NCBI GenBank assembly: GCA_016933055.1
Contig: JAFGBS010000019.1
Span: forward strand, 1 to 64,000
From: Promethearchaeota archaeon
GTDB taxonomy: Archaea; Asgardarchaeota; Lokiarchaeia; Sigyniarchaeales; Promethearchaeaceae
Length of the DNA: 64,000 nt
Direction of reading: 5' to 3'
Positions 37,504-46,566 of the stretch are shown here, one piece after another (position 1 is the stretch's first letter; each line of letters starts with the position of its first letter). Position numbers and translations under genes: made by a program. A model generated the notes under the pieces. That model did no database searches. It was not told the DNA's origin and was given only the letters and a program-made list of their open reading frames with translations.

Positions 37504-38614
37504 ATTTGGTTTGAGTACTTTGAACTTTCATCACAAACTCAAATAACTTCTTAGCAGCTGCATTTTTTTCAAAATGTTCCCGTATTGGAATTAAAAATTC
37601 ATTAAGAATTCGAGCAACATTGGGTTTTAAATCCATAGGAGTCAATTTTCCTGCCGCATAGTCATCTTCTAAATCTTGATATCTCGAATATGTAAAATTT
37701 CCTCCGTATTTTTCAGATCGTCTGATTTCAAACTCACTTTCTTTCTCAAATATGATATATTTCGTGTATTCTAAAATGGGATTTCCATCAATTTCTTCAG
37801 GTGGGCACCAAGCTTTTTTTATTTTTGCCTCGATTTCTTCTTTTGTGTCTAACATAAACACAGCCGAATTCGGATTAGATTTTGACATTTTCCGTTCGAT
37901 TGCACGTTCTATAGCATCCAATTCCGAATCTGGGGGCGGCTGAATTAAACCTGCTAACATATGATGATGGACAGCAATGGGTTTAGGTCGATTGAAATGT
38001 TTAGCGATCTCCCGTGCAAGCATATTTACTTTTCTTTGATCCATACCCAGTTGACAAATATCTACATCCATGTAAAATATGTCCGCACATTGCATCATTG
38101 GATACAGAACTTGGGAAGTTAATAATTCATCCGTATCTTTTCTGCCCATAATTTGAGTGCATCTCAAAGTACGGTTTAGGGTCGTTTTCATACTGATATT
38201 TAGGACGGTCTCCCAGTATTTCGATTTCTTCACTAAATCGGAAGCCCAGATAAATTCCACATTCGACAAATCCATACCACATGCTTTCCATACTTCGACA
38301 AAATATTTTCCCACCTTTTTTATCGTCTGAAGATTTCCATCAAACTTCTTGTTTGCTGCCGCATGCCAGTCAGCTACTAGGAATTTGAATTTAATACCCG
38401 CTTGTATCAATTTATTGACATTTATAGCTCTTAGAAGTCCTTGTGCAATATGTATTCTACCACTGGGTTCAAATCCATCATACGCGTAAATTGGTTCCCC
38501 CGACTTGAGCTTAACTTCAAGCATTTCTCGGAGTTCTTTTTCATTTATTAATTCTTCCGCTACTTCCCTGATCAAGTGTACACGTTCATCAATAGATAAT
38601 CCCATATTTTCCAA
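37502..38614 (-). CDS. tyrS: Tyrosyl-tRNA synthetase, archaeal/eukaryotic type
   Basis: A class I aminoacyl-tRNA synthetase that charges tRNA-Tyr. The HIGH-type signature is YDGFEPSGRIHIAQG (44-58), the tyrosine-pocket segment VLYPMMQCADIFYMDVDICQLGMDQRK follows, and the KMSKS loop is RKMSKSNPNSAVFMLD (about 244). Length (370) matches the archaeal/eukaryotic form without a C-terminal S4-like domain. Protein order and sequence flavour agree with an archaeal host. Confidence 0.94.
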   Translation of the reverse strand: MENMGLSIDERVHLIREVAEELINEKELREMLEVKLKSGEPIYAYDGFEPSGRIHIAQGLLRAINVNKLIQAGIKFKFLVADWHAAANKKFDGNLQTIKKVGKYFVEVWKACGMDLSNVEFIWASDLVKKSKYWETVLNISMKTTLNRTLRCTQIMGRKDTDELLTSQVLYPMMQCADIFYMDVDICQLGMDQRKVNMLAREIAKHFNRPKPIAVHHHMLAGLIQPPPDSELDAIERAIERKMSKSNPNSAVFMLDTKEEIEAKIKKAWCPPEEIDGNPILEYTKYIIFEKESEFEIRRSEKYGGNFTYSRYQDLEDDYAAGKLTPMDLKPNVARILNEFLIPIREHFEKNAAAKKLFEFVMKVQSTQTK

Positions 38615-38671
38615 AATATACCAAAGTACTAAAACACTACCACTTTTGAGGAAAAAAGAAAAATTAATGTA

Positions 38672-38827
38672 TTACAATTTGTTCGAGAGATTTTTCAAAA
38701 CATCCGATATATCTTTTAATTTCTCTTTACACATCTTTAGTTGATTAAATGGATTATTTTTACTATCTTCTGCAGAACTATTCGAAGTTCTCTCCTCCTC
38801 ATTTACATATCTTCTGAATCGATTCAT
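38672..38827 (-). CDS. Possible small protein, 51 residues
   Basis: I do not recognise it. From the ATG at 38827 the frame reads a basic start (MNRFRRYV), an acidic/Ser linker and a C-terminal amphipathic helix (LKMCKEKLKDISDVLKNLSNKL). A longer frame to 38872 is less likely. It lies upstream of TyrRS on the same strand. It is short and could be spurious. Confidence 0.35.
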   Translation of the reverse strand: MNRFRRYVNEEERTSNSSAEDSKNNPFNQLKMCKEKLKDISDVLKNLSNKL

Positions 38828-38957
38828 CCATGCGACACCATGTGTTATTTGTGTAAATAAAATATTGATCAAATAGTTACTGATCTATAGTACGATTTCA
38901 TATAAAAAAATCTATGCCTACGTATGTGATCCCTACTGAGCATATTTAAGTGCAATA

Positions 38958-41735
38958 TCAATCTATTAAACTTTCAATAATTGCGGGAATTTCATCAAAA
39001 TTTCCTACACAATTTGGATGGATCTCGATGGTTTTCGCTATTTCAAAAATGGATCGTAAATTATAAATAAGTTGGTCGAAGAAATCATAGAGGTCTCCCC
39101 GAAAAATTTGAATTTGATAATAATCCATGAAATATTTCTTTATCTCATCCATTTCTTTTCCATTAAGGCGCATATGAATCATTTTCTCTTGAATAGTTTT
39201 TCTACCACATTCACAGTAAGGATTATCCACACAAGAGCAGGTGAATAACTCTTGGGTCCAGCTTAATAAGAGATTTTTTATGAATTTAGGCAACTTTCGC
39301 TTTTTCTCAAAGGTTTCAGCATGCAGAAGTGACATAACTTGATTACTAAATAGAAGCGTTGAAGTTTTAGATTTTCCAGTAACAGATTTAATTTCATTAG
39401 CTAAAGCATTAGATATGTAAAAATTCTTGAATGGATTGAGATCAATCGCAATATCTACGAATATATTACTCCTTTTTAGATTTTCTGGGAGTTTTTCTAC
39501 TAAATCAAACCGATTTTTACCTAGTTCCAAACTTTCTCGTATTTTAAGACATTGACTTAATGTAAAAAAACCACTACTAGAAGCTATACCATATCTCGTA
39601 GGAATTATATTTTCATACGATTTCCGAGGGATAGGGTTTATGAAATCGTTTTCAATAAGGCTAAGCAAACACATTTTCAAGCTGAAATTGTTGTTTAACA
39701 TATTTTTCTGAAAATTTTGGAGATCTTTCAGGGATGCAGTTTTCCGATCGCGGTATTTCATTGTGATAAAAGCTAAAACCTCAGTAAACATTCGATCTTC
39801 ATCTGGATCTTGAAATATCTTTTCTATTCTTCCTTTTAGAAGAGAAATCGCTACTTTCTCTTCACTATCTAGCTGTCCCGCATTATAGCTCTTTCCCGGT
39901 TCACACAAAATTATTGCTTTCGCCTTATCATGTTTTCTATACCGACCCGCTCTTCCACACATTTGTTCGAATTCTGCAACAGTAAGCCAGTTAATACCCA
40001 TAGCAAGAGATTCAAAAATCACTTGACTAGCGGGAAAATCAACGCCTGCCGCGAGTGCCGCTGTAGTTACCACGCACGATATTTTTTGGGTTTGGAAAGC
40101 ATCTTCTACATGTAAACGTTCATCATAGGTGAGTCCTGCATGGTACGCTGCGGCCGAGATCCCATTGTGATTAAGGAATTTTGCAATGGATTCACATTTT
40201 CTTCTTGAATTTGTGAATACTAGGGATTGTCCACGAAATCCAAAACTAGATCGCATCTTAAACTCCTCAACAACTAAATCCATTAGCATCTTTTGTTTTT
40301 CAAATTCATTTAACACCAAGATTAAATGTCGTTCTAAAGGAACGGGTCGACCTCGAAATTCAATTAAAGTAGAAGTATAATGGTTGGCAAGCTCTCGTGC
40401 GTCTGAAAGCGTAGCTGAAAGGAATAAATATTGAGCACTTGGATATTGATGACGTAAACGAGCAATGAGTCCGTCTAACTGATACCCCCGATCAGTATTA
40501 TTCAGCATTTGAATTTCATCAATTACTAAAGTATGAATTCTATCGTGTTGCTTTTGCAAATATCCAGAACGCAACATAGCATCAATAGCTTCATAAGTCC
40601 CCACAATAACATTGGTATTGGATGATATTCGAGTTTTTTGTTTTCGTTTTCTGACAAACGAACCCCCAATTAAGAGGAAGGGGTGTATTCCATATTTTTT
40701 TAGTTCCTTGTATTCTTCATACCGTAGATTAGCTAATGCTACAAGCGGTACAGCGTAGATCATTACTCCCCCCTCCTTTAAAATTCTGGAAAAACCGCTG
40801 AGTTCCCCTAATAGCGTTTTACCGGAGGATGTAGATGATACAACTAAAAGACTTTTATCCCGAAATAATCCTTTTTCTACTGCAATCGATTGAATGGGGA
40901 GTAATTTATCAATTTTTTTTGTTTTGTAGTAGTGTTTCAATGGATTAGCTATAGGTAATCTAGAAATGAAGTTAGGTTTCGTAGTTTCATATTTTTTTAT
41001 AAGGGCTTCACTTCTGGATTTTGAATCCCATAACGAAAGTTCAGGATGGTTAACAGGATTGAAGTTGGGATTAAGCATTGCAATGGCTTGAGGAATTGAA
41101 CGATATCGCAATAATAGTCTTCCTAAAATTAATTTAAGCTGAGAATTAACTTGTATTCCCAAGTCCTTTTCAAGAATGTAATACATTTCTTTGCCCGCGC
41201 ATTCCTTACAGATCTTATCTTTATTTCGACTTAAAAAATATTCATTCTTATCTACTAAAGTAAACCGTTTTTGAGCTTTACAACTTTTACACATGAAATA
41301 TTTACGGATTTCAGGTCCTTGCATCCTTTCCGATAACTCCAAAAACAGTTTCAAATCTTCCTCTTCGGATTCGGCGGGAATTACAATAAAATTGATATTT
41401 TTTATTAGTTGCTTAAATAGCTTAACATCCAAGGGTTTCAAATTTTTCTTTAAATCCTGCTGGGGATTTTTGATCTCCTCTTTAGATGGCTTTGCAATAC
41501 GTTTCCAGAATTTATATGCTTCAATTGATGCTTCTTCAGAGGTACCAATGCGTTCTATTTGCACTAAACCTTTAAATATGGGTTTTTTATTATACGAGAG
41601 AACACCACGCTGCGGATTGTCTTCTAATAGTTTAAAAACATATAAATTAAAGAAATTCTTTCTTTTGTGCGAACTGTCTCTGTCTATTATCAGAAAAGAC
41701 AGTTTGGCCGTTTTTGTAATACTCATTAGCACCAT
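38958..41735 (-). CDS. Ski2-like DEAD/DEAH helicase with zinc-binding cysteines
   Basis: A superfamily 2 helicase of 925 residues. Motif I is SSTSSGKTLLGE, motif II IDEIQML, motif III SATLSD, motif IV SLVFTNSRRKCE, and motifs V/VI VVTTAALAAGVDFP and QMCGRAGR, in the Ski2/Hel308 style. Before the helicase core is a CxxC...CxxC zinc module (CKSCKAQ and CKECAGK, about 150-180) and there is a second Cys cluster near the C-terminus (CSC, CEC). This matches archaeal Ski2-like helicases (ASH-Ski2 type) thought to act in RNA processing and decay; the assignment to that branch is tentative. It may act in RNA decay or, if Hel308-like, in DNA repair. The start could be Met1 or Met4. Confidence 0.85.
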   Translation of the reverse strand: MVLMSITKTAKLSFLIIDRDSSHKRKNFFNLYVFKLLEDNPQRGVLSYNKKPIFKGLVQIERIGTSEEASIEAYKFWKRIAKPSKEEIKNPQQDLKKNLKPLDVKLFKQLIKNINFIVIPAESEEEDLKLFLELSERMQGPEIRKYFMCKSCKAQKRFTLVDKNEYFLSRNKDKICKECAGKEMYYILEKDLGIQVNSQLKLILGRLLLRYRSIPQAIAMLNPNFNPVNHPELSLWDSKSRSEALIKKYETTKPNFISRLPIANPLKHYYKTKKIDKLLPIQSIAVEKGLFRDKSLLVVSSTSSGKTLLGELSGFSRILKEGGVMIYAVPLVALANLRYEEYKELKKYGIHPFLLIGGSFVRKRKQKTRISSNTNVIVGTYEAIDAMLRSGYLQKQHDRIHTLVIDEIQMLNNTDRGYQLDGLIARLRHQYPSAQYLFLSATLSDARELANHYTSTLIEFRGRPVPLERHLILVLNEFEKQKMLMDLVVEEFKMRSSFGFRGQSLVFTNSRRKCESIAKFLNHNGISAAAYHAGLTYDERLHVEDAFQTQKISCVVTTAALAAGVDFPASQVIFESLAMGINWLTVAEFEQMCGRAGRYRKHDKAKAIILCEPGKSYNAGQLDSEEKVAISLLKGRIEKIFQDPDEDRMFTEVLAFITMKYRDRKTASLKDLQNFQKNMLNNNFSLKMCLLSLIENDFINPIPRKSYENIIPTRYGIASSSGFFTLSQCLKIRESLELGKNRFDLVEKLPENLKRSNIFVDIAIDLNPFKNFYISNALANEIKSVTGKSKTSTLLFSNQVMSLLHAETFEKKRKLPKFIKNLLLSWTQELFTCSCVDNPYCECGRKTIQEKMIHMRLNGKEMDEIKKYFMDYYQIQIFRGDLYDFFDQLIYNLRSIFEIAKTIEIHPNCVGNFDEIPAIIESLID

Positions 41736-41799
41736 ATCAGACTTGAAAAGTATGCAAAATTACACAGATAACAAAAATACCCTAAAGAAAAAATTTTCG

Positions 41800-41967
41800 C
41801 TAAAAACCAAAAACATTTTTGATTTGATTGTAGATATCACGAATTTCTTTTAGTTTCTGTTCATCTCCGGCATTCAAATAGTGTTCTACCCATGCTGCAA
41901 GACCGCCTTCGGTATCTTCAATCCAATTCAAAAATACTTCCGCAACTGCTTTATCATCGTATGCCAT
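41800..41967 (-). CDS. Small conserved-looking protein, 55 residues
   Basis: A short gene that is easily missed. The ATG at 41967 is preceded by GGTGAT, a weak ribosome-binding site. It encodes MAYDDKAVAEVFLNWIEDTE followed by GGLAAWVEHY, a short turn (LNAGDEQ) and LKEIRDIYNQIKNVF, and ends in TAG. The composition is normal for a globular protein and two amphipathic helices are evident, so it is probably real. It lies upstream of the helicase on the same strand. Function unknown. Confidence 0.6.
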   Translation of the reverse strand: MAYDDKAVAEVFLNWIEDTEGGLAAWVEHYLNAGDEQKLKEIRDIYNQIKNVFGF

Positions 41968-42085
41968 GTCGAATCACCATTGATAAGTATACTTAATTCT
42001 ATGTATTATTGCTAAAAACTTATTTATTATTCTTATTTGAAGAAAAATAAATTTTAAATGATTTTAAAGAAAAAAGTACATCAGT

Positions 42086-44956
42086 TTGCGAATTTTCAAT
42101 TTTCTATTCAAAAGTCTTTGGAGGAACAAGCGTAGAACCCTCTCGATCCTTTTAGGCATTACAGTTGCAACTTCATTAATGATAGGCATAAATTTATCCA
42201 TGGATGCGATGGGATATGATATATTGAGTGAAAATTTCGAAAATCAAACCGTTGATGTCTCGATACGTTCGGATCGGGCTTTTTCGGGTAATTTTACTTA
42301 TTTTACATCCTTATTTAATCAAACACTTACGGATTTATATCCAGAAATTCAAAATATATTCGGTGCAATCAAGTTTGAGTCTTATTTCACCGTATATAAA
42401 AAATCAGAACCCATTAATTGGACTTTTTACGAGCAATTGGATTATGATTGGCGTTGGTTTAATCAGACGATATTTTTTGGCATTGACCCCTATGTTGTAA
42501 ATCAAGATCGAATGCAAAATGTAATTCAATTTGTATCTCCCCTGGGAACTTTCTCTCCATCCCAAAATGAAATTTATATCGATCTCCAAAGTGCAATTCG
42601 AAATAACATAACCTTAGGGGATAATATTACAATAGGAAATTATTTTCATTTTTATTATCCAGATGAGGAAAATCATACGTATTCAATAGAAAATATTACT
42701 GTGGGGGGTTTTTTCAACATCCTCGATGATTTCAAATTTAATTATTTATTCCCACAGAACTATGTCTATGAACGTGAAAATTCTGTGAGAATTTTGACCA
42801 GTGAGAACTATATATATCAAATTTTGACGAATTTATGGAATAATATAAGTAATTTTCAGCGCTATGATCCCTGGCAGTATAATCAGTTCTGGCATGTAGG
42901 AATTGTCTTGGATCACACAAATTTTGATTATCTAAATCCACGAAAGATTCAAGTATTTTATAATAAATTAACTACAGATATTGTTTATTCAGATATTTCG
43001 TATAATTTTGAAGTAAATGCGTATGCATTGAATTTAATAGAAGAAATGGAATATCAGGTTCTGGCATTCAAAACCATTGCGTCTTCCATATCTATTCCAG
43101 TTTTATTGCTTGCATGGGTTCTTTTGAGCACAAATTATCATGTGGTGTTCAACAATCGTCGTAGAGAAATTGGATTGCTTAAAACACGTTTTTTCACAAA
43201 CGCAAAACTACGTAGATTATATTTTTCCGAATCAACTGTATTTGGAATTTTAGGTGGATTAGCCGGGATTGGATTTGGATTGCTTAGTGCAAGATATATT
43301 TATGGCATATTTTCTGAAAACACCACGTTCTTCTCTCTCATTTCATTACGTTCATTTCTCAGCAGCGCTCTCACGGGAGTTATACTTGGTACTGTTTTAT
43401 CATTAATAGCCTCAATCAAATCAACACTCACTTTTTCTAAATTATCTACTATTGAATCCTTACAAAAATATAATGTGGAAATACAAACAAGACCCCTTCA
43501 AATCCGCTGGTGGGATTGGTTATTATTGATAGTGACTTCATTATCCATAATTTTTTCAATATTGTTAGATCCTGATGCTGTTTTCAGTGGGCCGTCCTTA
43601 TGGCAGATATTATTATTAATACTGCTTCCATTTTTTTCGGTAATTTTGCCATTATCTCCGTTTATCTTAAGTTGGGTTATTGCCAAATTTATTAGTACAA
43701 TTTCCTTAGGATTTTTCACCAAGTTAATTTCAAAAATTACTCGATTTTTCAATAGGAAGACAGATTTTTTTGTAACCAGAAGTATTACTCGAAATAGATG
43801 GAGATCCACTCGCATTGTTGCAATAATCGCTATTGCGTTGAGTTTTTTATTCATTGCAGATATAACCGCAGCAACCGAAACTCAACATCAACAAGATACA
43901 ATGTTTGCATACACAGGAGGACATTCAGCTTTTGATATCTCTGCGACGAATTTAACGCGTGCTGAATTATGGGGCTATAGTGCGACATTAATGGAACAAG
44001 AAAACCTAACAGTGCAACATTCAAGTATTTTGAGTATTACTGGTTATTTCGACTTAGAGGGTTCCTATATGAGTGGACGTATTGTGTATGTAGACCCTAC
44101 GAATTATAGTTCCCATGTCGGAGATATTGACCGCTTTTTGGGGGAAAATAGCGCCCAGTTGCTTAATGCGTTAAGAGATACTCCTAATGGAACCCTAGTC
44201 CCTTCCAATCTCATCGAATTCATGGGACTATCAATCGGTCAATCAATCTTTATTACCTATCTTAACAGCACCAACTTGACTAGATATATTACCCAAGAAC
44301 TTCAAATTGTGGGAGAATATCAACTTATGCCTGGTTTAAATCCGTATGCATATAATCACCTGATTTGCAAGGATTTTTTGTCCGATTTAGAAGTAGAGCG
44401 CCATATTTGGCTAATAAATTATGAAAATTCAGAAAATATACACATTAAAAACGAACAAGTTATCCAAGCAATGAAAGAATTACATACTTCATCTACAATC
44501 CGATCAATTTATGATTCTGAGGAGGATGAATTATTTTCTCTCTTAAATTTCTTAGAAATCGAAAAATACTACTTTCTCATATTAGTAGCTATTGGAATTG
44601 CTATCACAATGTATAATTCGATTCAAGAAAAATCAGTAGATTTCGGATTACTCCGAGCTAGAGGGGTAGAAAAATGGACGATCGTCAAAACTCAGTTAAG
44701 CGAAGGTTTAGTATTTTTAACACTTGGAGCCATTATTAGTCTAAATGGGATCTTATCTGCATGGGCTCTTAACAATGCAATCGGGGGGATCCTAGAGCCT
44801 GCCGTTCCACGAACTCTCGCGATACCGATTTGGAGAATCCTTGTTGAATTGGGCGGATCCATCTTATTATTTGGTATAATTATTATCATCTCTTCATTAT
44901 TTGTATTAAAACAATCAAATGTCAAAAAAATAAGTGAAATTTTTCGAACAGCGTGA
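42086..44956 (+). CDS. FtsX/MacB-type ABC transporter permease
   Basis: The permease half of an ABC system of the LolC/MacB/FtsX type. The start is TTG with a short basic cytoplasmic lead (FKSLWRNKRRT) and the first membrane helix (about 19-38). A large external domain follows (about 40-320), then three clustered helices in the middle region and a second unit (STRIVAIIAIALSFLFIADI, about 570), another external domain, and three closing helices with the family motif LLRARGVEKWTI (about 853). Such systems work as mechanotransmission pumps on membrane lipids or peptides. The ATPase gene follows directly. Confidence 0.9.
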   Translation: MRIFNFLFKSLWRNKRRTLSILLGITVATSLMIGINLSMDAMGYDILSENFENQTVDVSIRSDRAFSGNFTYFTSLFNQTLTDLYPEIQNIFGAIKFESYFTVYKKSEPINWTFYEQLDYDWRWFNQTIFFGIDPYVVNQDRMQNVIQFVSPLGTFSPSQNEIYIDLQSAIRNNITLGDNITIGNYFHFYYPDEENHTYSIENITVGGFFNILDDFKFNYLFPQNYVYERENSVRILTSENYIYQILTNLWNNISNFQRYDPWQYNQFWHVGIVLDHTNFDYLNPRKIQVFYNKLTTDIVYSDISYNFEVNAYALNLIEEMEYQVLAFKTIASSISIPVLLLAWVLLSTNYHVVFNNRRREIGLLKTRFFTNAKLRRLYFSESTVFGILGGLAGIGFGLLSARYIYGIFSENTTFFSLISLRSFLSSALTGVILGTVLSLIASIKSTLTFSKLSTIESLQKYNVEIQTRPLQIRWWDWLLLIVTSLSIIFSILLDPDAVFSGPSLWQILLLILLPFFSVILPLSPFILSWVIAKFISTISLGFFTKLISKITRFFNRKTDFFVTRSITRNRWRSTRIVAIIAIALSFLFIADITAATETQHQQDTMFAYTGGHSAFDISATNLTRAELWGYSATLMEQENLTVQHSSILSITGYFDLEGSYMSGRIVYVDPTNYSSHVGDIDRFLGENSAQLLNALRDTPNGTLVPSNLIEFMGLSIGQSIFITYLNSTNLTRYITQELQIVGEYQLMPGLNPYAYNHLICKDFLSDLEVERHIWLINYENSENIHIKNEQVIQAMKELHTSSTIRSIYDSEEDELFSLLNFLEIEKYYFLILVAIGIAITMYNSIQEKSVDFGLLRARGVEKWTIVKTQLSEGLVFLTLGAIISLNGILSAWALNNAIGGILEPAVPRTLAIPIWRILVELGGSILLFGIIIIISSLFVLKQSNVKKISEIFRTA

Positions 44957-45811
44957 ATGGGTGAAAATCATATGCAGAAAGAAAAATTACGGGGAATTGT
45001 TATTGATGATCTGTTTAAAATTTATAAACGCGGAAAAATTGAAGTAGTTGCATTGAGAGGTCTAACTTGTGAGTTCGATCGGGGTAATTTAAGTGTTATA
45101 ATGGGTCCTTCCGGTTGCGGCAAAACTACTTTGTTAAATCTAATTGGGGGGTTAGATATTCCAAGTTCTGGTCGAATTATCTTTGAAAATGAAAATGTAA
45201 GTGGAAAATCGGAAAAAGAACTGGAAATTTATCGTAAAACGAAAGTGGGTTATGTATTTCAATTTATGAACCTAATTCCGGAACTAAACGCAGCAGAAAA
45301 TGTCGGTTTGCCATTACTACTAACTAACGTTTCAAAACGAGAGCGTGAAAATCGAATAAATGAATTATTAAATGTTGTTGGTTTATTTAATCGAGAAAAA
45401 CACATGCCGGATGAACTATCTGGTGGAGAACAACAAAGAGTTGCTATTGCAGCAGCACTTGCTCATAATCCTGATATTCTACTTTGTGATGAACCCACGG
45501 GGGAATTAGATACCGAATCGAAATATCACATCATGGATGTATTAAGAAATGTACTTAAAAAATATCCACAGAAAATTGTCTTAGTAGTCACCCATGACTC
45601 TGATCTACGGAAAATCGCAGATAAACTCTATTTCATTAAAGATGGAGAAATTTCCTTTGAATTAAATAGGGAGGAAATTATCGAAAAATACGGGGATTCA
45701 GTTGAGTTCAATGCAGAGGAAACCATTGCTTCAGAGAGGTTTTTTAAGGATTATAAAGAACTTGAATATTTGATCCGCGATAAATTGGAGAAGTTTGCAA
45801 AGGAGAAATAA
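44957..45811 (+). CDS. ABC transporter ATP-binding protein (LolD/MacB type)
   Basis: The ATPase of the preceding permease. Walker A is MGPSGCGKTT (about 49), the Q-loop FQFMNLIPELNAAENVGLPL, the signature LSGGEQQRVAIA (about 153) and Walker B LLCDEPTGELD, with the H-loop VVTHD. PELNAAENV and the 'GELD' end of Walker B are typical of the LolD/MacB group. The C-terminus extends ~50 residues beyond the usual end as a charged helix. The start is directly at the permease stop (translational coupling). A Met six codons downstream is an alternative start. Confidence 0.95.
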   Translation: MGENHMQKEKLRGIVIDDLFKIYKRGKIEVVALRGLTCEFDRGNLSVIMGPSGCGKTTLLNLIGGLDIPSSGRIIFENENVSGKSEKELEIYRKTKVGYVFQFMNLIPELNAAENVGLPLLLTNVSKRERENRINELLNVVGLFNREKHMPDELSGGEQQRVAIAAALAHNPDILLCDEPTGELDTESKYHIMDVLRNVLKKYPQKIVLVVTHDSDLRKIADKLYFIKDGEISFELNREEIIEKYGDSVEFNAEETIASERFFKDYKELEYLIRDKLEKFAKEK

Positions 45812-45813
45812 AA

Positions 45814-46383
45814 ATGGATTTAAAATTTCATGCATTTGATAAATCGGGAAAACAAAATACCGTTCGTGCGCTCACCCTAGCCAAGGAAAACGCTGACATA
45901 TTAGGTATAAAGGACATTCTTATCGCATCTACGGAAGGATATACTGCGGAACAGGCAGTAAAAATTTTTGATCCAAACATATACAATCTCTTTGTTATAA
46001 CCCACAGTTTTGGATTTAGAGATGGTACTGACCAAGAATTTAATGAAGTTTTACGTCAAAATCTCGAAAAACAAGGTGTCCACGTTCACTCAAGCACACA
46101 TGTATATTCTGGAATCGGACCCGCTCTTCATAAGGAATGGGGATTTTGGGACTACTCCAACATATTTGCTCGAACCGTACGCAAACTATTTTCTGATGGA
46201 GTGAAGGTTTGTCACGAGATTGCCTTGATAGCCGCGGATTCTGGATTGGTAAAACCCGGATCTGATGTAATCAGTGTCGGTGGAACAGGTAGAGGGGCGG
46301 ATACCGTATGTTGGATCAAAGCTACTTCTAGTCATAACTTTCTTGACGCAAGAATCAAAGCTATCCTTGCCAAACCGATTTAG
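45814..46383 (+). CDS. Stand-alone pyruvate-kinase C-terminal-domain protein
   Basis: A 189-residue protein of the pyruvate kinase alpha/beta-domain family (the regulatory C-domain of PykF without the catalytic barrel). It reads as a single Rossmann-like unit: TVRALTLAKENADILGI, DILIASTEGYTAEQAV, NLFVITHSFGF, ALIAADSGLV and VISVGGTGRGADTV near the end. These stand-alone versions are common in archaea and their role is not established. It starts 2 bp after the ABC ATPase gene, so it belongs to the same transcript, but no link to transport is known. Confidence 0.83.
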   Translation: MDLKFHAFDKSGKQNTVRALTLAKENADILGIKDILIASTEGYTAEQAVKIFDPNIYNLFVITHSFGFRDGTDQEFNEVLRQNLEKQGVHVHSSTHVYSGIGPALHKEWGFWDYSNIFARTVRKLFSDGVKVCHEIALIAADSGLVKPGSDVISVGGTGRGADTVCWIKATSSHNFLDARIKAILAKPI

Positions 46384-46566
46384 GGTTTTTAATTCGCTCA
46401 TTTATGGTGTTTCCAGTAATATTGCCAACGCCGTAGAAAAGGTAAAGACTACCTCTCAATAGATAGAAGATTCCTTTAATATTTTGGATTGATGTTTTGC
46501 GTCAGTTGCAAAAACAATGGCGGATTTTGTAGCACATGAATTATAATCGTACTTTGAATTGGGGGG

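Noticed and set aside
41293..41853. 186-codon plus-strand frame opposite the helicase start and the 55-residue gene
   Set aside because: It is antisense to the helicase N-terminus and to a better small gene; the composition is Ser/Lys-rich and unlike a protein.
46384..46462. Short coding-like stretch (FNSLIYGVSSNIANAVEK) after the pyruvate-kinase-domain gene
   Set aside because: Only about 25 codons, no start, in another frame; the upstream protein already ends at the usual family C-terminus.
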